Assembly: GCA_963752325.1 (NCBI GenBank)
Contig: CAVVXU010000005.1
Coordinates: 1,364,001 to 1,428,000 of the forward strand
Origin: CAVTJL01 sp963752325
GTDB lineage: Bacteria; Pseudomonadota; Alphaproteobacteria; Geminicoccales; Geminicoccaceae
DNA: 64,000 bases
Direction of reading: 5' to 3'
Part shown: piece by piece, positions 1-9,602 of the stretch
How the letters are laid out: each line of letters starts with the position of its first letter
How positions within the stretch are numbered: position 1 is the stretch's first letter
Made by a program: the position numbers and the translations under genes
Notes under the pieces: generated by a model
What the model saw: the letters and a program-made list of their open reading frames with translations, nothing else
Told to the model about the DNA's origin: nothing
Database searches by the model: none

Positions 1-24
1 GTAGCCGGAACGGCGGGCTGACCC

Positions 25-1085
25 ATGGATGCCGGCGCGCTGCCGATTTTCGACGGCCACAACGACACGCTGCTGCGCCTCCATCGCAGGGCGGAGAATC
101 CTCTTCTCTTCCTCGAGCGGCGCGAGGAAGGGCATCTCGACCTGCCGCGGGCACGCGCAGGCGGATTTGTCGGAGGTCTCTTTGCCGCCTTCACGCCGTC
201 CGAGCGCCCAGCGACCGGGACCGTCGTTGTCGAGGGCGGCGGCTACACCGTGCCGATGCCGGAGCCGCCTTCACTCGCCGAAGCGCAGCGCGTCACGATC
301 GCTCTTCGCGCCGCGATCGAGCGCATCGTGCGGGCATCCTCTGGGGCCGTGCGCCTCTGTGAGACGGTTGCCGAGATTCGGGCCGCGATGGCCGAGGAAG
401 CCTTGGCCGTCGTGTTCCACATCGAGGGGGCCGAGGCCATCGACACGGGCCTCGATGCGCTCGAGGTCTTTCATGCCGCGGGCTTGCGCTCTATCGGTCC
501 CGTCTGGAGCCGCCCGAACGCTTTCGCGCATGGGGTGCCCTTCCGGTATCCCAGCACGCCCGACATCGGCCCGGGGCTCACGGAAGCCGGCAAGGCGCTC
601 GTCCGTGGCTGCAACGCGCTGCGCATCGTGATCGATCTGGCGCACCTGAACGAGCGGGGCTTCTGGGACGTGGCCAAGCTCTCGACGGCACCGCTCGTCG
701 CCAGCCATGCCAACGCCCACGCGGTCTGCCCCGCCTCCCGCAACCTCACCGACCGGCAGCTCGATGCGATACGGGAGTCGGGCGGCCTCGTCGGGCTGAA
801 CCTCTCGGTCAGCGAGCTTCGCCCCGACGGGAACGCGAAGCGCCGACACGCCCGCTCGAGATGGTGGTTCGCCACGTGGATCATCTCGTCGAGCGGCTGG
901 GTATCGATGGCGTCGGGCTCGGCTCCGACTTCGACGGCACGATCATCCCGCAGGCCATCAAGGACGTGGCCGGGCTGCCGCGCCTGTTCGAGGCGTTGGC
1001 CGAGCGCGGCTACGATCGCCCGTCGCTGGAGAAGCTCGCGTACCGGAACTGGCTTCGCGTGCTCGAGCGCACCTGGGGTGCCTGA
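25..1085 (+). CDS. Membrane dipeptidase, peptidase family M19 (frameshifted)
   Basis: Zinc-dependent dipeptidase of the renal dipeptidase (M19) family, which cleaves dipeptides. The N-terminal frame from ATG 25 shows the metal-binding DGHND near residue 10, an HIEGAE segment supplying the bridging glutamate, and SHANAHAVCPASRN, typical of this family. Near position 840 the frame is lost. The family C-terminus (HVDHLVERLG, GSDFDG, then a tail ending ERTWGA) continues in another frame to the stop at 1083-1085. The reconstructed protein is about 353 residues, normal for the family. A one-base sequencing error is the simplest explanation; a genuine pseudogene cannot be excluded. It lies in front of an SDR gene and looks unrelated to photosynthesis. 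Confidence 0.8.
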
Positions 1086-1193
1086 GCGCACCAGCGGTAG
1101 GCCCATGCCGGCGCGCGCCGCTGGCAATGGCGGCCCGCCGGGACCACCATGGCGCTGCAAACGCGCGGCAGGCAGCCCAGGGAGCAATCGGCG

Positions 1194-1880
1194 ATGCGCA
1201 AGGCACTGATCGTGGGCGCAGGGAGCGGGCTCAGCGCCTCCCTGGCCCGGCTGCTCGCGAGCGAAGGCATGAAGGTGGCTCTTGCTGGACGCCGTCCCGG
1301 CAAGCTCGAGGCCCTGTGCGGCGCCATCGGCGCCCGCGCCTATGCGTGCGATGCGACCAATGGCGACGAGGTCAGGACGCTCTTCGAGAGTGTCGAGCGC
1401 GATCTCGGGATCCCCGATGTCGTGGTCTACAATCCAAGCTACCGATGCCGCGGGCCGCTCGTCGACCTCGATCCGACAGAGGTTCAAAAGACACTGATGG
1501 TGACCGCCTTCGGGGGCTTCCTCGTCGGCCAGGAAGCGGCCCGGCAGATGCTCAAGACCGGCCGTGGCGCCATCCTCTTCACCGGGGCCTCCGCCAGCAT
1601 CAAGGGCTATTCGCGCTCCGCTCCGTTCGCGATGGGCAAGTTCGCGCTGCGCGGGCTGGCGCAGAGCATGGCCCGCGAGCTGGCACCTCTCAACATCCAC
1701 GTCGCCCACTTCGTCATCGACGGTGCGATCCGGAATCCCGGGCGGAGCGAGGCCGACGACAGACCGGACAGCATGCTCGATCCGGACGCGATTGCCCGGA
1801 CCTACCTCCACGTGCTGCGCCAGGAGCGAAGCGCATGGACCTGGGAGGTCGAGCTGCGCCCCTGGGTGGAGAACTTCTGA
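1194..1880 (+). CDS. SDR-family (Rossmann) protein with Phe at the catalytic Tyr position
   Basis: Short-chain dehydrogenase/reductase fold of about 228 residues. The N-terminus has a glycine-rich nucleotide-binding turn (VGAGSGLSASLA) and a later N-terminal-half YNPSY segment. At the place where classical SDRs carry YxxxK the sequence reads FAMGK, so the catalytic tyrosine is phenylalanine while the lysine is kept. The upstream serine region is SGASASIK-like. I chose ATG 1194, giving MRKALIVGAG, rather than an in-frame ATG 45 bases upstream, because the Rossmann strand should begin near the N-terminus. The substrate is unknown, and it may not be a conventional oxidoreductase. Confidence 0.8.
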   Translation: MRKALIVGAGSGLSASLARLLASEGMKVALAGRRPGKLEALCGAIGARAYACDATNGDEVRTLFESVERDLGIPDVVVYNPSYRCRGPLVDLDPTEVQKTLMVTAFGGFLVGQEAARQMLKTGRGAILFTGASASIKGYSRSAPFAMGKFALRGLAQSMARELAPLNIHVAHFVIDGAIRNPGRSEADDRPDSMLDPDAIARTYLHVLRQERSAWTWEVELRPWVENF

Positions 1881-1984
1881 GCCGCCGCACGCACGAGACG
1901 CACAGGCGCCGTGTGGCCGATGTGCTGGACAGCCTGGGTCCCGACGCCTAGTTTTCGCTCGCATGACTTAGTGGGGGGCAATCG

Positions 1985-2779
1985 ATGCGTGCGAACGGGA
2001 TCAAGCAGAAGTGGGCCAGCGGCAAGGCAACGATCAATGGCTGGCTGTCGATCCCGAACAGCTTCGCAGCCGAGGTGATGGTCCAGGCTGGCTGGGATAG
2101 CCTTACCGTCGACATGCAGCACGGCGTCGTCGACTATCAGGCGGCCCTGGGCATGCTGCAGGCCATCTCGACGAGCGAGACAACCCCCATCGTCCGCGTG
2201 CCCTGGCGCGAGCCCGGCATCATCATGAAGTCCCTGGACGCCGGCGCCTATGGCGTCATCTGCCCCATGGTGAACAGCGCTGAGGAGGCCGAGGAGCTGG
2301 TCTCCTACTGCAAGTATCCGCCGCGTGGTCAGCGCAGCTTCGGCCCCATTCGCGCGATGATGTATGCCGGCGCCGACTATCCGAAGCACGCCAACACCGA
2401 GACGCTGGCGATCGCGATGATCGAGACGACGAAGGCGCTCGATAATCTGGAGGCTATTCTGGCGACTCCGGGCCTCGATGGCATCTATGTGGGGCCGGCC
2501 GATCTGTCGAACTCGATGGGCTTCACGCCGCGGCTCGATCCCGAGGAGCCGAAGGTGGTGGACGCCATCAAGAAGATCGTCGACGCCACGAAGCGCCACA
2601 AGGTGGCATCGGGCATCCACTGCGGCTCGGTCGAGTTCGCGAAGCGGATGATCGCCGACGGGTTCAACTTCGTCAGCATGCTCTCCGACAGCCGGCTCAT
2701 GAGCATGAAGGCGGCGGAGATCGTGAAGGCGATGGGTGAGGAGCCGACCGGCACGCAGCCGCGGGTCGCTGGCTACTGA
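1985..2779 (+). CDS. HpcH/HpaI family aldolase (2-keto-3-deoxy acid type)
   Basis: Class II metal-dependent aldolase of the HpcH/HpaI (citrate lyase beta-like) family, which cleaves 2-keto-3-deoxy sugar acids or 4-hydroxy-2-oxo acids to pyruvate and an aldehyde. The 264-residue length is normal. Family landmarks are WLSIPNSFAAE, VDMQHG, the active-site Arg/Glu regions, and YVGPADLS near residue 165. It is followed 20 bases later by a D-2-hydroxyacid dehydrogenase and then a Gfo/Idh/MocA oxidoreductase, so it probably belongs to a small sugar-acid catabolic set. The physiological substrate cannot be told from sequence. Confidence 0.9.
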   Translation: MRANGIKQKWASGKATINGWLSIPNSFAAEVMVQAGWDSLTVDMQHGVVDYQAALGMLQAISTSETTPIVRVPWREPGIIMKSLDAGAYGVICPMVNSAEEAEELVSYCKYPPRGQRSFGPIRAMMYAGADYPKHANTETLAIAMIETTKALDNLEAILATPGLDGIYVGPADLSNSMGFTPRLDPEEPKVVDAIKKIVDATKRHKVASGIHCGSVEFAKRMIADGFNFVSMLSDSRLMSMKAAEIVKAMGEEPTGTQPRVAGY

Positions 2780-2799
2780 GCGCCGGCCGCTGAAGCGTC

Positions 2800-3768
2800 A
2801 TGTCGGTCGTCACGGTCGCGGGCCGCGTTCATGAGATCGGTCTCGAGGTGCTGCGACAGCACCCGGGCATCGACATCAGGGTGCTCGATGACCCGACCCC
2901 CGAGGTCCTGACCGAGGCGCTCCGGTCGAGTGACGGCCTGCTGCTGCGGATCGCTCGCGTCACGGCGGCGATGATCGAGGGTGCACCGCACCTCAAGGTC
3001 GTGTCACGGCACGGCGTCGGCTACGACAATGTCGACGTCCCGGCCTTGACCGCCCGCCGGATTCCGCTGGCCGTCGCGGCCACCGCAAACATGGTGGCCG
3101 TGGCCGAGCATGCGCTTTTCATGATGCTCGAGCTCGCCAAGCGCGGGCGGGCCTTCGATGCGGGCATGCGGACCGGCGGCTGGGCGCTCCGCGACCGTCT
3201 GCGACCCTTCGAGCTCAGCGACAAGACCCTGCTGATCGTGGGCTTCGGTCGGATCGGCAGTCGCGTCGCGGCGCGTGCGCTGCCCTTCGGCATGCGCGTT
3301 CTGGTGGTCGATCCCTACGTGCCAGCGGAGCGCATCACCGCTGCGGGCTGCGAGATGGCGTCCACCCTCGATGCGGGCCTCGCCGCCGCTGACATCGTCT
3401 CGCTACACCTGCCTCTCGGAGCTGATACGAAGGGGATGATCGGCCGAGAGGCGCTGGCAAAAATGCGCCCTGGTGCGCTCTTGATCAACACGGCCCGAGG
3501 TGGGCTCCTCGACGAGGTGGCCGTGGCCGAGGCGGTTGCGAGCGGCCATCTGGGAGGTGCCGGCATCGACGCCTTCGAGCAGGAGCCACCTCCGGCGGGA
3601 CATCCCATGCTCTCGGTCGAGAACATCATTCTGTCGCCCCATATCGCCGGTGTGACGGCCGAGGCATCGGTTCGGATGGCCAAGGAGGCGGCAGCCAACA
3701 TCGTCGCCGCGCTCAATGGCACGCTGGACCCTGCCGTCGTCATCAATCCCGAGGTGCTGTCGTCGTGA
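2800..3768 (+). CDS. D-isomer-specific 2-hydroxyacid dehydrogenase
   Basis: NAD(P)-dependent 2-hydroxyacid dehydrogenase of the SerA/GhrB superfamily, 322 residues. The substrate-binding domain is followed by a Rossmann turn GFGRIGSRV near residue 148, the catalytic arginine segment NTARGG, the glutamate segment DAFEQEPP, and the catalytic histidine in SPHIAGVT. There is no ACT domain, so it is not a long-form phosphoglycerate dehydrogenase. The stop codon overlaps the start of the next gene by four bases, which indicates translational coupling. It likely reduces or oxidises a 2-keto or 2-hydroxy acid in the same pathway as the neighbouring aldolase. Confidence 0.9.
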   Translation: MSVVTVAGRVHEIGLEVLRQHPGIDIRVLDDPTPEVLTEALRSSDGLLLRIARVTAAMIEGAPHLKVVSRHGVGYDNVDVPALTARRIPLAVAATANMVAVAEHALFMMLELAKRGRAFDAGMRTGGWALRDRLRPFELSDKTLLIVGFGRIGSRVAARALPFGMRVLVVDPYVPAERITAAGCEMASTLDAGLAAADIVSLHLPLGADTKGMIGREALAKMRPGALLINTARGGLLDEVAVAEAVASGHLGGAGIDAFEQEPPPAGHPMLSVENIILSPHIAGVTAEASVRMAKEAAANIVAALNGTLDPAVVINPEVLSS

Positions 3769-4895
3769 AGCGGCTGAATGTCGGCCTGATCGGGTCGGGG
3801 TTCATGGGGCGCAGCCACGCCCTGGCTTGGCGCATGGCATCTGCGGTGTTCGAGCTTCCGGTCCCTGCCCGGCTGGAGATGGTGGCCGACATCGACGACA
3901 AGCGCGCCGCGGCTGCTGCCCGCAGCTTCGGCACCGAGCGATGGACAGGCGAGTGGGAAGAGCTGATCGCGGACAGGAATGTCGATCTCGTCGACATCAC
4001 GACGCCGAACACGCTCCACAAGCCCATGGCGCTGGCCGCGATCGCCGCCGGCAAGCCCGTCTATTGCGAGAAGCCGCTGGCCCCGACCGCGGCCGACGCG
4101 CTGGCCATGGCGGAGGCGGCCGAGAAGGCGAAGGTGCCGACCTTCGTGGGCTTCAACTATGTCCGCAATCCGATGACAAGACTGGCCCGCCAGATGGTGG
4201 AGGCGGGTGAGATCGGTGAGGTCTGGGCATTCCGCGGCATTCATGCCGAGGACTATATGAGCGATCCCGAGGCGCCCTGGACCTGGCGACTCGATCCCGA
4301 GGGCGGCGCCGGTGCGGTGGCCGATCTCGGGAGCCACATCATCGCGATGGCGCGCTACGTGGTGGGGCCGATCGCCGAGGTGATGGGCCAGGTGAGGACG
4401 GTGATCACCGAGCGCTCCTCGACGCGCGGCGGGCTCCCCGATCGGCCGGTCGAGGTGGACGACGAGGCCCGCGCCCTGGTCAAGTTCGAGAACGGCGCTG
4501 AAGGCACGCTCGAGGCGAGCTGGATCGCGACCGGCCGCAAGATGTACCTCGCCTTCGAGCTCACGGGCTCGAAGGGCTCGATCATCCTCAACATGGAGCG
4601 GATGAACGAGCTCAAGCTGTTCCTGAAAGGCGGCGCCAAGGGTCGGGAAGGCTTCGTCGAGATCCCGGCCGGCCCCGATCATGTCGACTATGCCGGCTTC
4701 TGCCCGGCGCCCGGTCACCAGCTCGGCTTCAACGAGATCAAGACGATCGAGGTCAAGGACATCGTCCAGGCGCTGGCGGGCGGCAGCTCGTTCCTTCCCG
4801 ACTTCCGCGAAGCCTACGAGGTGCAGCGGGTGGTCGACGCGATCCTGCTCTCCGCGCGCGACGAGCGCTGGGTGGACGTTTCCTCGATCGGCTGA
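3765..4895 (+). CDS. Gfo/Idh/MocA family oxidoreductase
   Basis: NAD(P)-dependent sugar or inositol dehydrogenase-like protein of 376 residues. The N-terminal Rossmann motif reads GLIGSGFMGRSHA. The family EKP motif occurs as YCEKPLAPT near residue 105, with the lysine that normally assists hydride transfer. A C-terminal alpha/beta substrate domain follows. The GTG start at 3765 overlaps the previous stop, so the two genes are probably translated together with the upstream aldolase. The specific substrate is not identifiable. Confidence 0.9.
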   Translation: MKRLNVGLIGSGFMGRSHALAWRMASAVFELPVPARLEMVADIDDKRAAAAARSFGTERWTGEWEELIADRNVDLVDITTPNTLHKPMALAAIAAGKPVYCEKPLAPTAADALAMAEAAEKAKVPTFVGFNYVRNPMTRLARQMVEAGEIGEVWAFRGIHAEDYMSDPEAPWTWRLDPEGGAGAVADLGSHIIAMARYVVGPIAEVMGQVRTVITERSSTRGGLPDRPVEVDDEARALVKFENGAEGTLEASWIATGRKMYLAFELTGSKGSIILNMERMNELKLFLKGGAKGREGFVEIPAGPDHVDYAGFCPAPGHQLGFNEIKTIEVKDIVQALAGGSSFLPDFREAYEVQRVVDAILLSARDERWVDVSSIG

Positions 4896-4925
4896 TCCCG
4901 ACGGGCGCCTGCCCGCCGCCTTCGC

Positions 4926-5803
4926 TTAGCCGACGCCGAAGCCGAGCCGGTTGCCGCTCTCCACGAGCGATCTCGCGAGCTCGGCCGCGGGCCCTCTGGA
5001 GCCGGTCGCACCCGCCGCGACGAACTCGATCGTGCCGAGCTCGGGCAGGCCCGGTCCCGCCGGAAGCTCGTCCAGCCCGGCGCTGATCGTGGCACGGGGC
5101 TGGACGGTGACGCCGAGCCCGGCCAGCGCCGCCGCCCTCAGACCGCTCAGGCTGCCGCTCGTGCAGGTGATGCGCCAGCGCCGGCCGGCGCTGGTGAGCG
5201 CATCGAGGGCGATGGCCCGGCTGATGCTGGGCTCCGGGTAGAGGACGAGCGGCAGAGGACGCTCGGGATCCGCCAGCGCCTGGCTCGTGCCCGTCCAGAC
5301 GAGCGGCTCGCGCCGAACGAGCAGGCCGCGATCGCCGCCGGGGCGCCGCTTTCCGAGGATCAGGTCGAGCTGCCCAGCGTCCAGCAGCTCGAAGAGCGTC
5401 CCACTGAGCGCCACGGTGAGCTCGAGGTCGACCAGGGCATGCTGCCGCGTGAACTCCCGCAGCACGTCCGGCAGGCGGGTCATCACGAAATCCTCCGCCG
5501 CGCCGAAGCGCACCCTGCCGCGCAGCTCCGAGCCTGCGAAATGGCGCCGGGCCCGCTCATTCGCCTCCAGGATCGCCCTGGCGTGCCCGAGCATCGCATC
5601 GCCGTCCGCGGTCAGGGCCACGGAATGGGTGTCGCGCAGCAGCAGACGCGGCCGACCGTCGCCTCGAGCTTGCGGACGTGCTGGCTCACGGTCGACTGAC
5701 GCAGCCCGAGGCGGCGGCCGGCCTCGGTGAAGCTGCGCGCCTCGGCCACCTGCACGAAGGTCAGGAGGAGCGTCGGGTCGAGCAGAAGCTTGGCGCTCAT
5801 CAT
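4926..5803 (-). CDS. LysR-family transcriptional regulator (frameshifted)
   Basis: LysR-type regulator. The N-terminal winged helix-turn-helix is clear (TFVQVAEARSFTEAG, then STVSQHVRKLE). The frame breaks near 5640-5665, after which the co-inducer-binding domain continues in another frame (VALTADGDAM, then FGAAEDFV, then LAGLGVTVQPRA) to the stop at 4926. Reconstructed length is about 292 residues, as usual. It is transcribed away from a BASS transporter gene across a spacer of about 110 bases, the usual LysR arrangement, so it may control that transporter. Several ATG codons lie at 5800-5812; the exact start is uncertain. Confidence 0.8.
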
Positions 5804-5912
5804 AGAATGCAATCACTGTAAGCTTGGCAAACGGTCTACACAATGAGCGCGCGCTCGCCAACTCTGGGATCAGGCCGGCATCGTCGGCCGCGGACAGGCT
5901 CCGGCGAGAAAG

Positions 5913-6920
5913 GTGCTTCCTACCGTGCGCTCCCTGACCAGCTTTCGTCCCGACGGCTTTGTCATTGCCCTGCTCGCCACGGTGGCCCTCGCGTCGCTTT
6001 TGCCGGCGCACGGCGCCGCGGCAACGCTCGTCGCGGGCGTGAGCAAGGCGGCGGTGGCGCTTCTGTTCTTCCTGCACGGCGCCCGGCTGCCGCGGCAGGC
6101 GGTGATCGCCGGCGCCAGCCAATGGCGCCTCCACCTCCTGGTGCTCGCGACGACGTTCCTTCTGTTCCCCGCGCTGGGGCTGGTGCTCGCCCGGCTGCCG
6201 CCGGCGCTGCTGGCGCCGCAGCTGGCGACGGGCATGCTCTTTCTCTGCGCCCTCCCCTCGACGGTGCAGTCGTCGATCGCCTTCACGTCGATCGCCCGAG
6301 GCAACGTCGCGGCGGCGATCTGCGCTGCCTCGGCCTCGAACCTCCTGGGCGTCCTGCTGACGCCCCTGCTCGTGGGCATGCTCATGGGCAGCCACGGCGG
6401 CGGACTCTCGCTGCATGCGCTCGAGGCCATCGTCCTGCAGCTCCTCCTGCCCTTCGCCCTGGGGCAGCTCATGCGTCCCTGGCTCGGGGGCTGGGCCAGC
6501 CGCCACGGCCGGCTCCTGGGTCTCGTCGACCGCGGCTCGATCCTGCTGATCGTCTACGTCGCCTTCGGTGCCGCCGTGACGAGTGGCCTGTGGGCGCGGG
6601 TGCCGCCCGTGGCGCTGCTCCAGCTCGTGCTGGCCTGCGTTGCCCTGCTGGCGGTCGTGATGGTGCTCACCACCCTTTTGAGCCGGACCCTCGGCTTCTC
6701 GCGCGCCGACGAGATCGCGATCGTCTTCTGCGGCTCGAAGAAGAGCCTGGCCAGCGGCGTGGCGCTCGCCAGCATCCTCTTCACGAGCCAGACGGCGGGC
6801 ATGATCGTGCTGCCACTGATGCTCTTCCACCAGGTCCAACTGATGGTCTGCGCCGCCCGGGCGCGAAGCTACGCGACCGCAGAGGCAGGCATGACGACCT
6901 CGCGCTCGGCCAGCGCCTGA
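5913..6920 (+). CDS. Bile acid:sodium symporter (BASS/YfeH-type) family transporter
   Basis: Integral membrane protein of 335 residues with about ten hydrophobic segments. It resembles the YfeH/SBF-like branch of the bile acid:sodium symporter family: FFLHGARLPR after the first helices, then LPSTVQSSIAFTSIARGN, and GSKKSLASGVALA near residue 270. It probably carries organic anions; the substrate is unknown. The GTG at 5913 is used because the first transmembrane segment begins about 15 residues later. It is divergent from the LysR gene. Nothing links it to phototrophy. Confidence 0.85.
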   Translation: MLPTVRSLTSFRPDGFVIALLATVALASLLPAHGAAATLVAGVSKAAVALLFFLHGARLPRQAVIAGASQWRLHLLVLATTFLLFPALGLVLARLPPALLAPQLATGMLFLCALPSTVQSSIAFTSIARGNVAAAICAASASNLLGVLLTPLLVGMLMGSHGGGLSLHALEAIVLQLLLPFALGQLMRPWLGGWASRHGRLLGLVDRGSILLIVYVAFGAAVTSGLWARVPPVALLQLVLACVALLAVVMVLTTLLSRTLGFSRADEIAIVFCGSKKSLASGVALASILFTSQTAGMIVLPLMLFHQVQLMVCAARARSYATAEAGMTTSRSASA

Positions 6921-7184
6921 GCCTGCAGGTCCGGGCGCGCAGCGGCTGGCAAGTGGCAACCGCCCCCGACCCGACCGTCGGACAGCGACGAACAGGAATC
7001 ATCCCGGCTGGCGGGAGGCGGGCAGGCCTGGCCTCGCGCGTTGCGAGAATGCCGCACCGTGCGGCGAAGATGCCATTTCACTGAACTGGCGAATGGCGGC
7101 CGGCGAGGAATCAACCTAGGCACGTCGATAGACCACTCTCGACGGTCTGCCCGCAAGCGGGCGGCAAGCGACGAGAGGACGACG

Positions 7185-8524
7185 ATGCGCCGAGCCAGTC
7201 TCGTCACGCTGATGGTGCCGCCGATGCTCCTGGCGGCCCTTGGCGAAGCGTCCGCCGCCGGCCTCTCGATCCGCGAGCAGTCGAGCACGGCACAAGGCAC
7301 GGCCTTCGCCGGCAGCACCGCCGGTGCCCTGGATCCGAGCTACATGTTCTTCAATCCGGCGGCTCTCGCCTATCAGAAAGGCGGACAGTCGCAGATCTCG
7401 GTCAGCGTGATCGACGCTCATGCTCGACTGCGGAGCTCATCCGGAAGCACCGTGACCGGGACGCCGATCACCGGAACGGACACCGCCGGGGACATCGCCG
7501 AGAATGCGGTGGTGCCCGCGTTCTATGCGACCCTCGAGCCCATATCGGGATGGCATCTGGGGCTTGGCATCAACGCGCCATTCGGTCTGAGCACGAGCTA
7601 CTCGGACAACTGGGTCGGTCGCTATCACGCGATCAACTTCGAGCCTTCATAGCGTCAACATCAACCCGGCTCTGGCATGGCAGCCCGTGCCGTGGCTCTC
7701 GCTCGGCGCAGGGCTGCAGGTGCAGCGGGTCGATGCCCGGCTCACCAATGCCATCGACTTCGGCACGATCGGCGCGCTCAACGGGTTTCCCGTCACGCCT
7801 GCGGGCGACGATGGGCGGGCAGAGCTCCAGGGCGACGACTGGGGTCTTGGCTATGACCTGGGCGTGATCGTAGAGCCGCGGCCTGGCACCCGGGTCGGGC
7901 TCTCCTTCCGCTCGGCGATCGACCAGACATTGCGGGGAAACGTCGACTACAGGCTGGATCAAGCCGGCGTCGGTGCCTTCCTCAAGGGCACGCAAGGCTT
8001 GTTCACCAACGGAGATGCCACGGCCAAGTTCGAGACGCCCGCCACGGCCTCCCTCGGGCTCTATCAGATCCTCTCGGAACGATGGGCGGTGATGGCGCGA
8101 CCTCACATGGACGGACTGGAGTGTCTTCAACGAGCTTCGCGTGAAGTTCGACAATCCGGCACAGCCGGACAATGTGACGGAGGAGAACTGGACCGACACT
8201 TGGTTCGCCGCGGTGGGTGCCACCTGGAAGGCTACCGACACGCTGACGTTCCGGGCGGGTGTCGCCTATGACAAGAGCCCCGTGACGGACGCCAACCGCA
8301 CGCCGCGCATTCCGGATAGCGACCGCTACTGGGTGGCGGCGGGAGCGACCTACGCCCCGCGCAGCTGGATCTCGTTCGATCTGGCGCTGACCCACATCTT
8401 CATGCCGAACGCCTCGGTCGATCAGACGACGGGCGGGACGGACAACACGCTGCGCGGCAATCTCAACGCCCGTTACGACAGCAGCATCGACATCATCGTC
8501 TTCGGCGGCCGGATCAAGTTCTGA
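7185..8524 (+). CDS. FadL/TodX-family outer-membrane transport protein (two frameshifts)
   Basis: Outer-membrane long-chain fatty acid or hydrophobic-compound porin (OmpP1/FadL/TodX). ATG 7185 follows a GAGAGGA ribosome-binding stretch and opens a signal peptide (LLAALGEASAAG). The mature start SIREQSSTAQGTAFAG is typical of the family, as are DPSYMFFNPA and NAPFGLSTSY. The frame changes near 7645 and again near 8100, and each time the family sequence resumes (NINPALAWQPVP, then TDWSVFNEL), ending with the beta-strand FGGRIKF at 8524. Reconstructed length is about 446 residues. The two indels are probably sequence errors. The 264 bases before it hold no recognisable feature. Confidence 0.8.
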
Positions 8525-9039
8525 CACGGCGGCGTCGTAGGTGTGCCAGGAGCGTGTCGAGGCCTACCGGGGCGAATGCCCAAGCATCGACCCCCACATC
8601 GACCTGCCGCGGCCAGCGGCGCCAACCGCCCATGACTGTGGCCATGAAGATTGATCGCACCCCGCGCCATGCCGTTCCAGGAGCGCAGAGGATAGTGGCA
8701 AAGAACGAGCCGCCGCCCAGCGAGGTCGATCTCGCGATAGTCAGCAACACTGGCCCAGCTGCGGAGCCCGCGGATGTCGGGCGTGTCGTTGTTGCCGGCG
8801 ATCAGGTGCTTGCGCCCGGCGAGCCGGGACAGCAGCGCCTCTACGCGTTCCGGGCGTCTGGCGCACGGCCACGTCGCCCAGGTGCCAGACCTCGTCATCA
8901 TCGCCGACAAGGGCATTCCAACCCTCGACGAGGGCCTCGTCCATCAGCGGCCACCGAGCTCGAACGGGCGACGAAAGAGCCCAAGCGCTCCGCCGTGGCC
9001 GAAGTGGGTGTCGGCCGTGAACCAGACCGTCGGAGACAA
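8514..9039 (-). CDS. Calcineurin-like metallophosphoesterase (frameshifted)
   Basis: Small metallophosphoesterase of about 175 residues, readable only by joining frames. The metal-binding signature is complete in order: FTADTHFGHGG, then DEVWHLGDVA, GNND, CHYPLRSW and HGHSHG. These are the five motifs that ligate the di-metal centre. Breaks lie near 8950, 8865 and 8640. A TTG at 9039 just after the moaB stop is the likely start. The stop at 8514 overlaps the convergent porin gene by about ten bases. The substrate is unknown; related proteins act on nucleotides or phosphodiesters. Confidence 0.7.
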
Positions 9040-9054
9040 GGCTGCTCGGTCTGC

Positions 9055-9602
9055 TCAGGCAGGCTGCTCGTGCTCGCGCAGCCGAGGCAGCAGCTCGGCA
9101 AAGTTGCAGGGCTTGTGACGGATATCGAGCTGGGTGAGCGAGGATATCGTCCCAGCCGTCGCGGCAGGCGCCGGGCGAGCCTGGCAGGCAGAAGATGTAG
9201 GTGCCCTTGGCCACGCCGGCATCCGCCCGGGACTGCAGGCTGGACGTGCCGATCTTGGCGTAGCTCAGCATGCGGAACAGCTCGCCGAAGCCGGGAATGG
9301 GCTTCTCGACCACCCGTGCCAGCGCCTCTGGCGTCACATCGCGTCCGGTGACGCCGGTCCCGCCCGTGGTGATGATCACCTCGATGGCGGGGTTCTCGAT
9401 CCAGCCTCGTAGCCGGGCAGCGATCTTGTCCACGTCGTCGTCAACGATCGCGCGATCGGCTCAGGTGATGACCTGCGCCTGCGATACGCTCGACGAGCAC
9501 GGCACCCGACCTGTCGGTCGAGAGATCACGGGTGTCGGAGACGGTGAGCACCGCGATGTGGAGCGGCGCGAAGGGGATCGTCTCGTCAATTCGCGCTGGC
9601 AT
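9055..9602 (-). CDS. moaB: Molybdenum cofactor biosynthesis protein B (frameshifted)
   Basis: MoaB/MogA-fold protein of molybdopterin biosynthesis, about 182 residues when frames are joined. The N-terminus from ATG 9602 reads IAVLTVSDTRDL, the central part has TTGGTGVTGRDVTPEAL, and the C-terminus has LPGSPGACRDGWDDIL followed, in a third frame, by the typical tail HKPCNFAELLPRL. Breaks lie near 9455 and 9135. The start codon lies inside the 3' end of the slt gene, so the two are coupled. MoaB/MogA proteins adenylylate molybdopterin or bind it; which activity applies here cannot be said. Confidence 0.85.
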
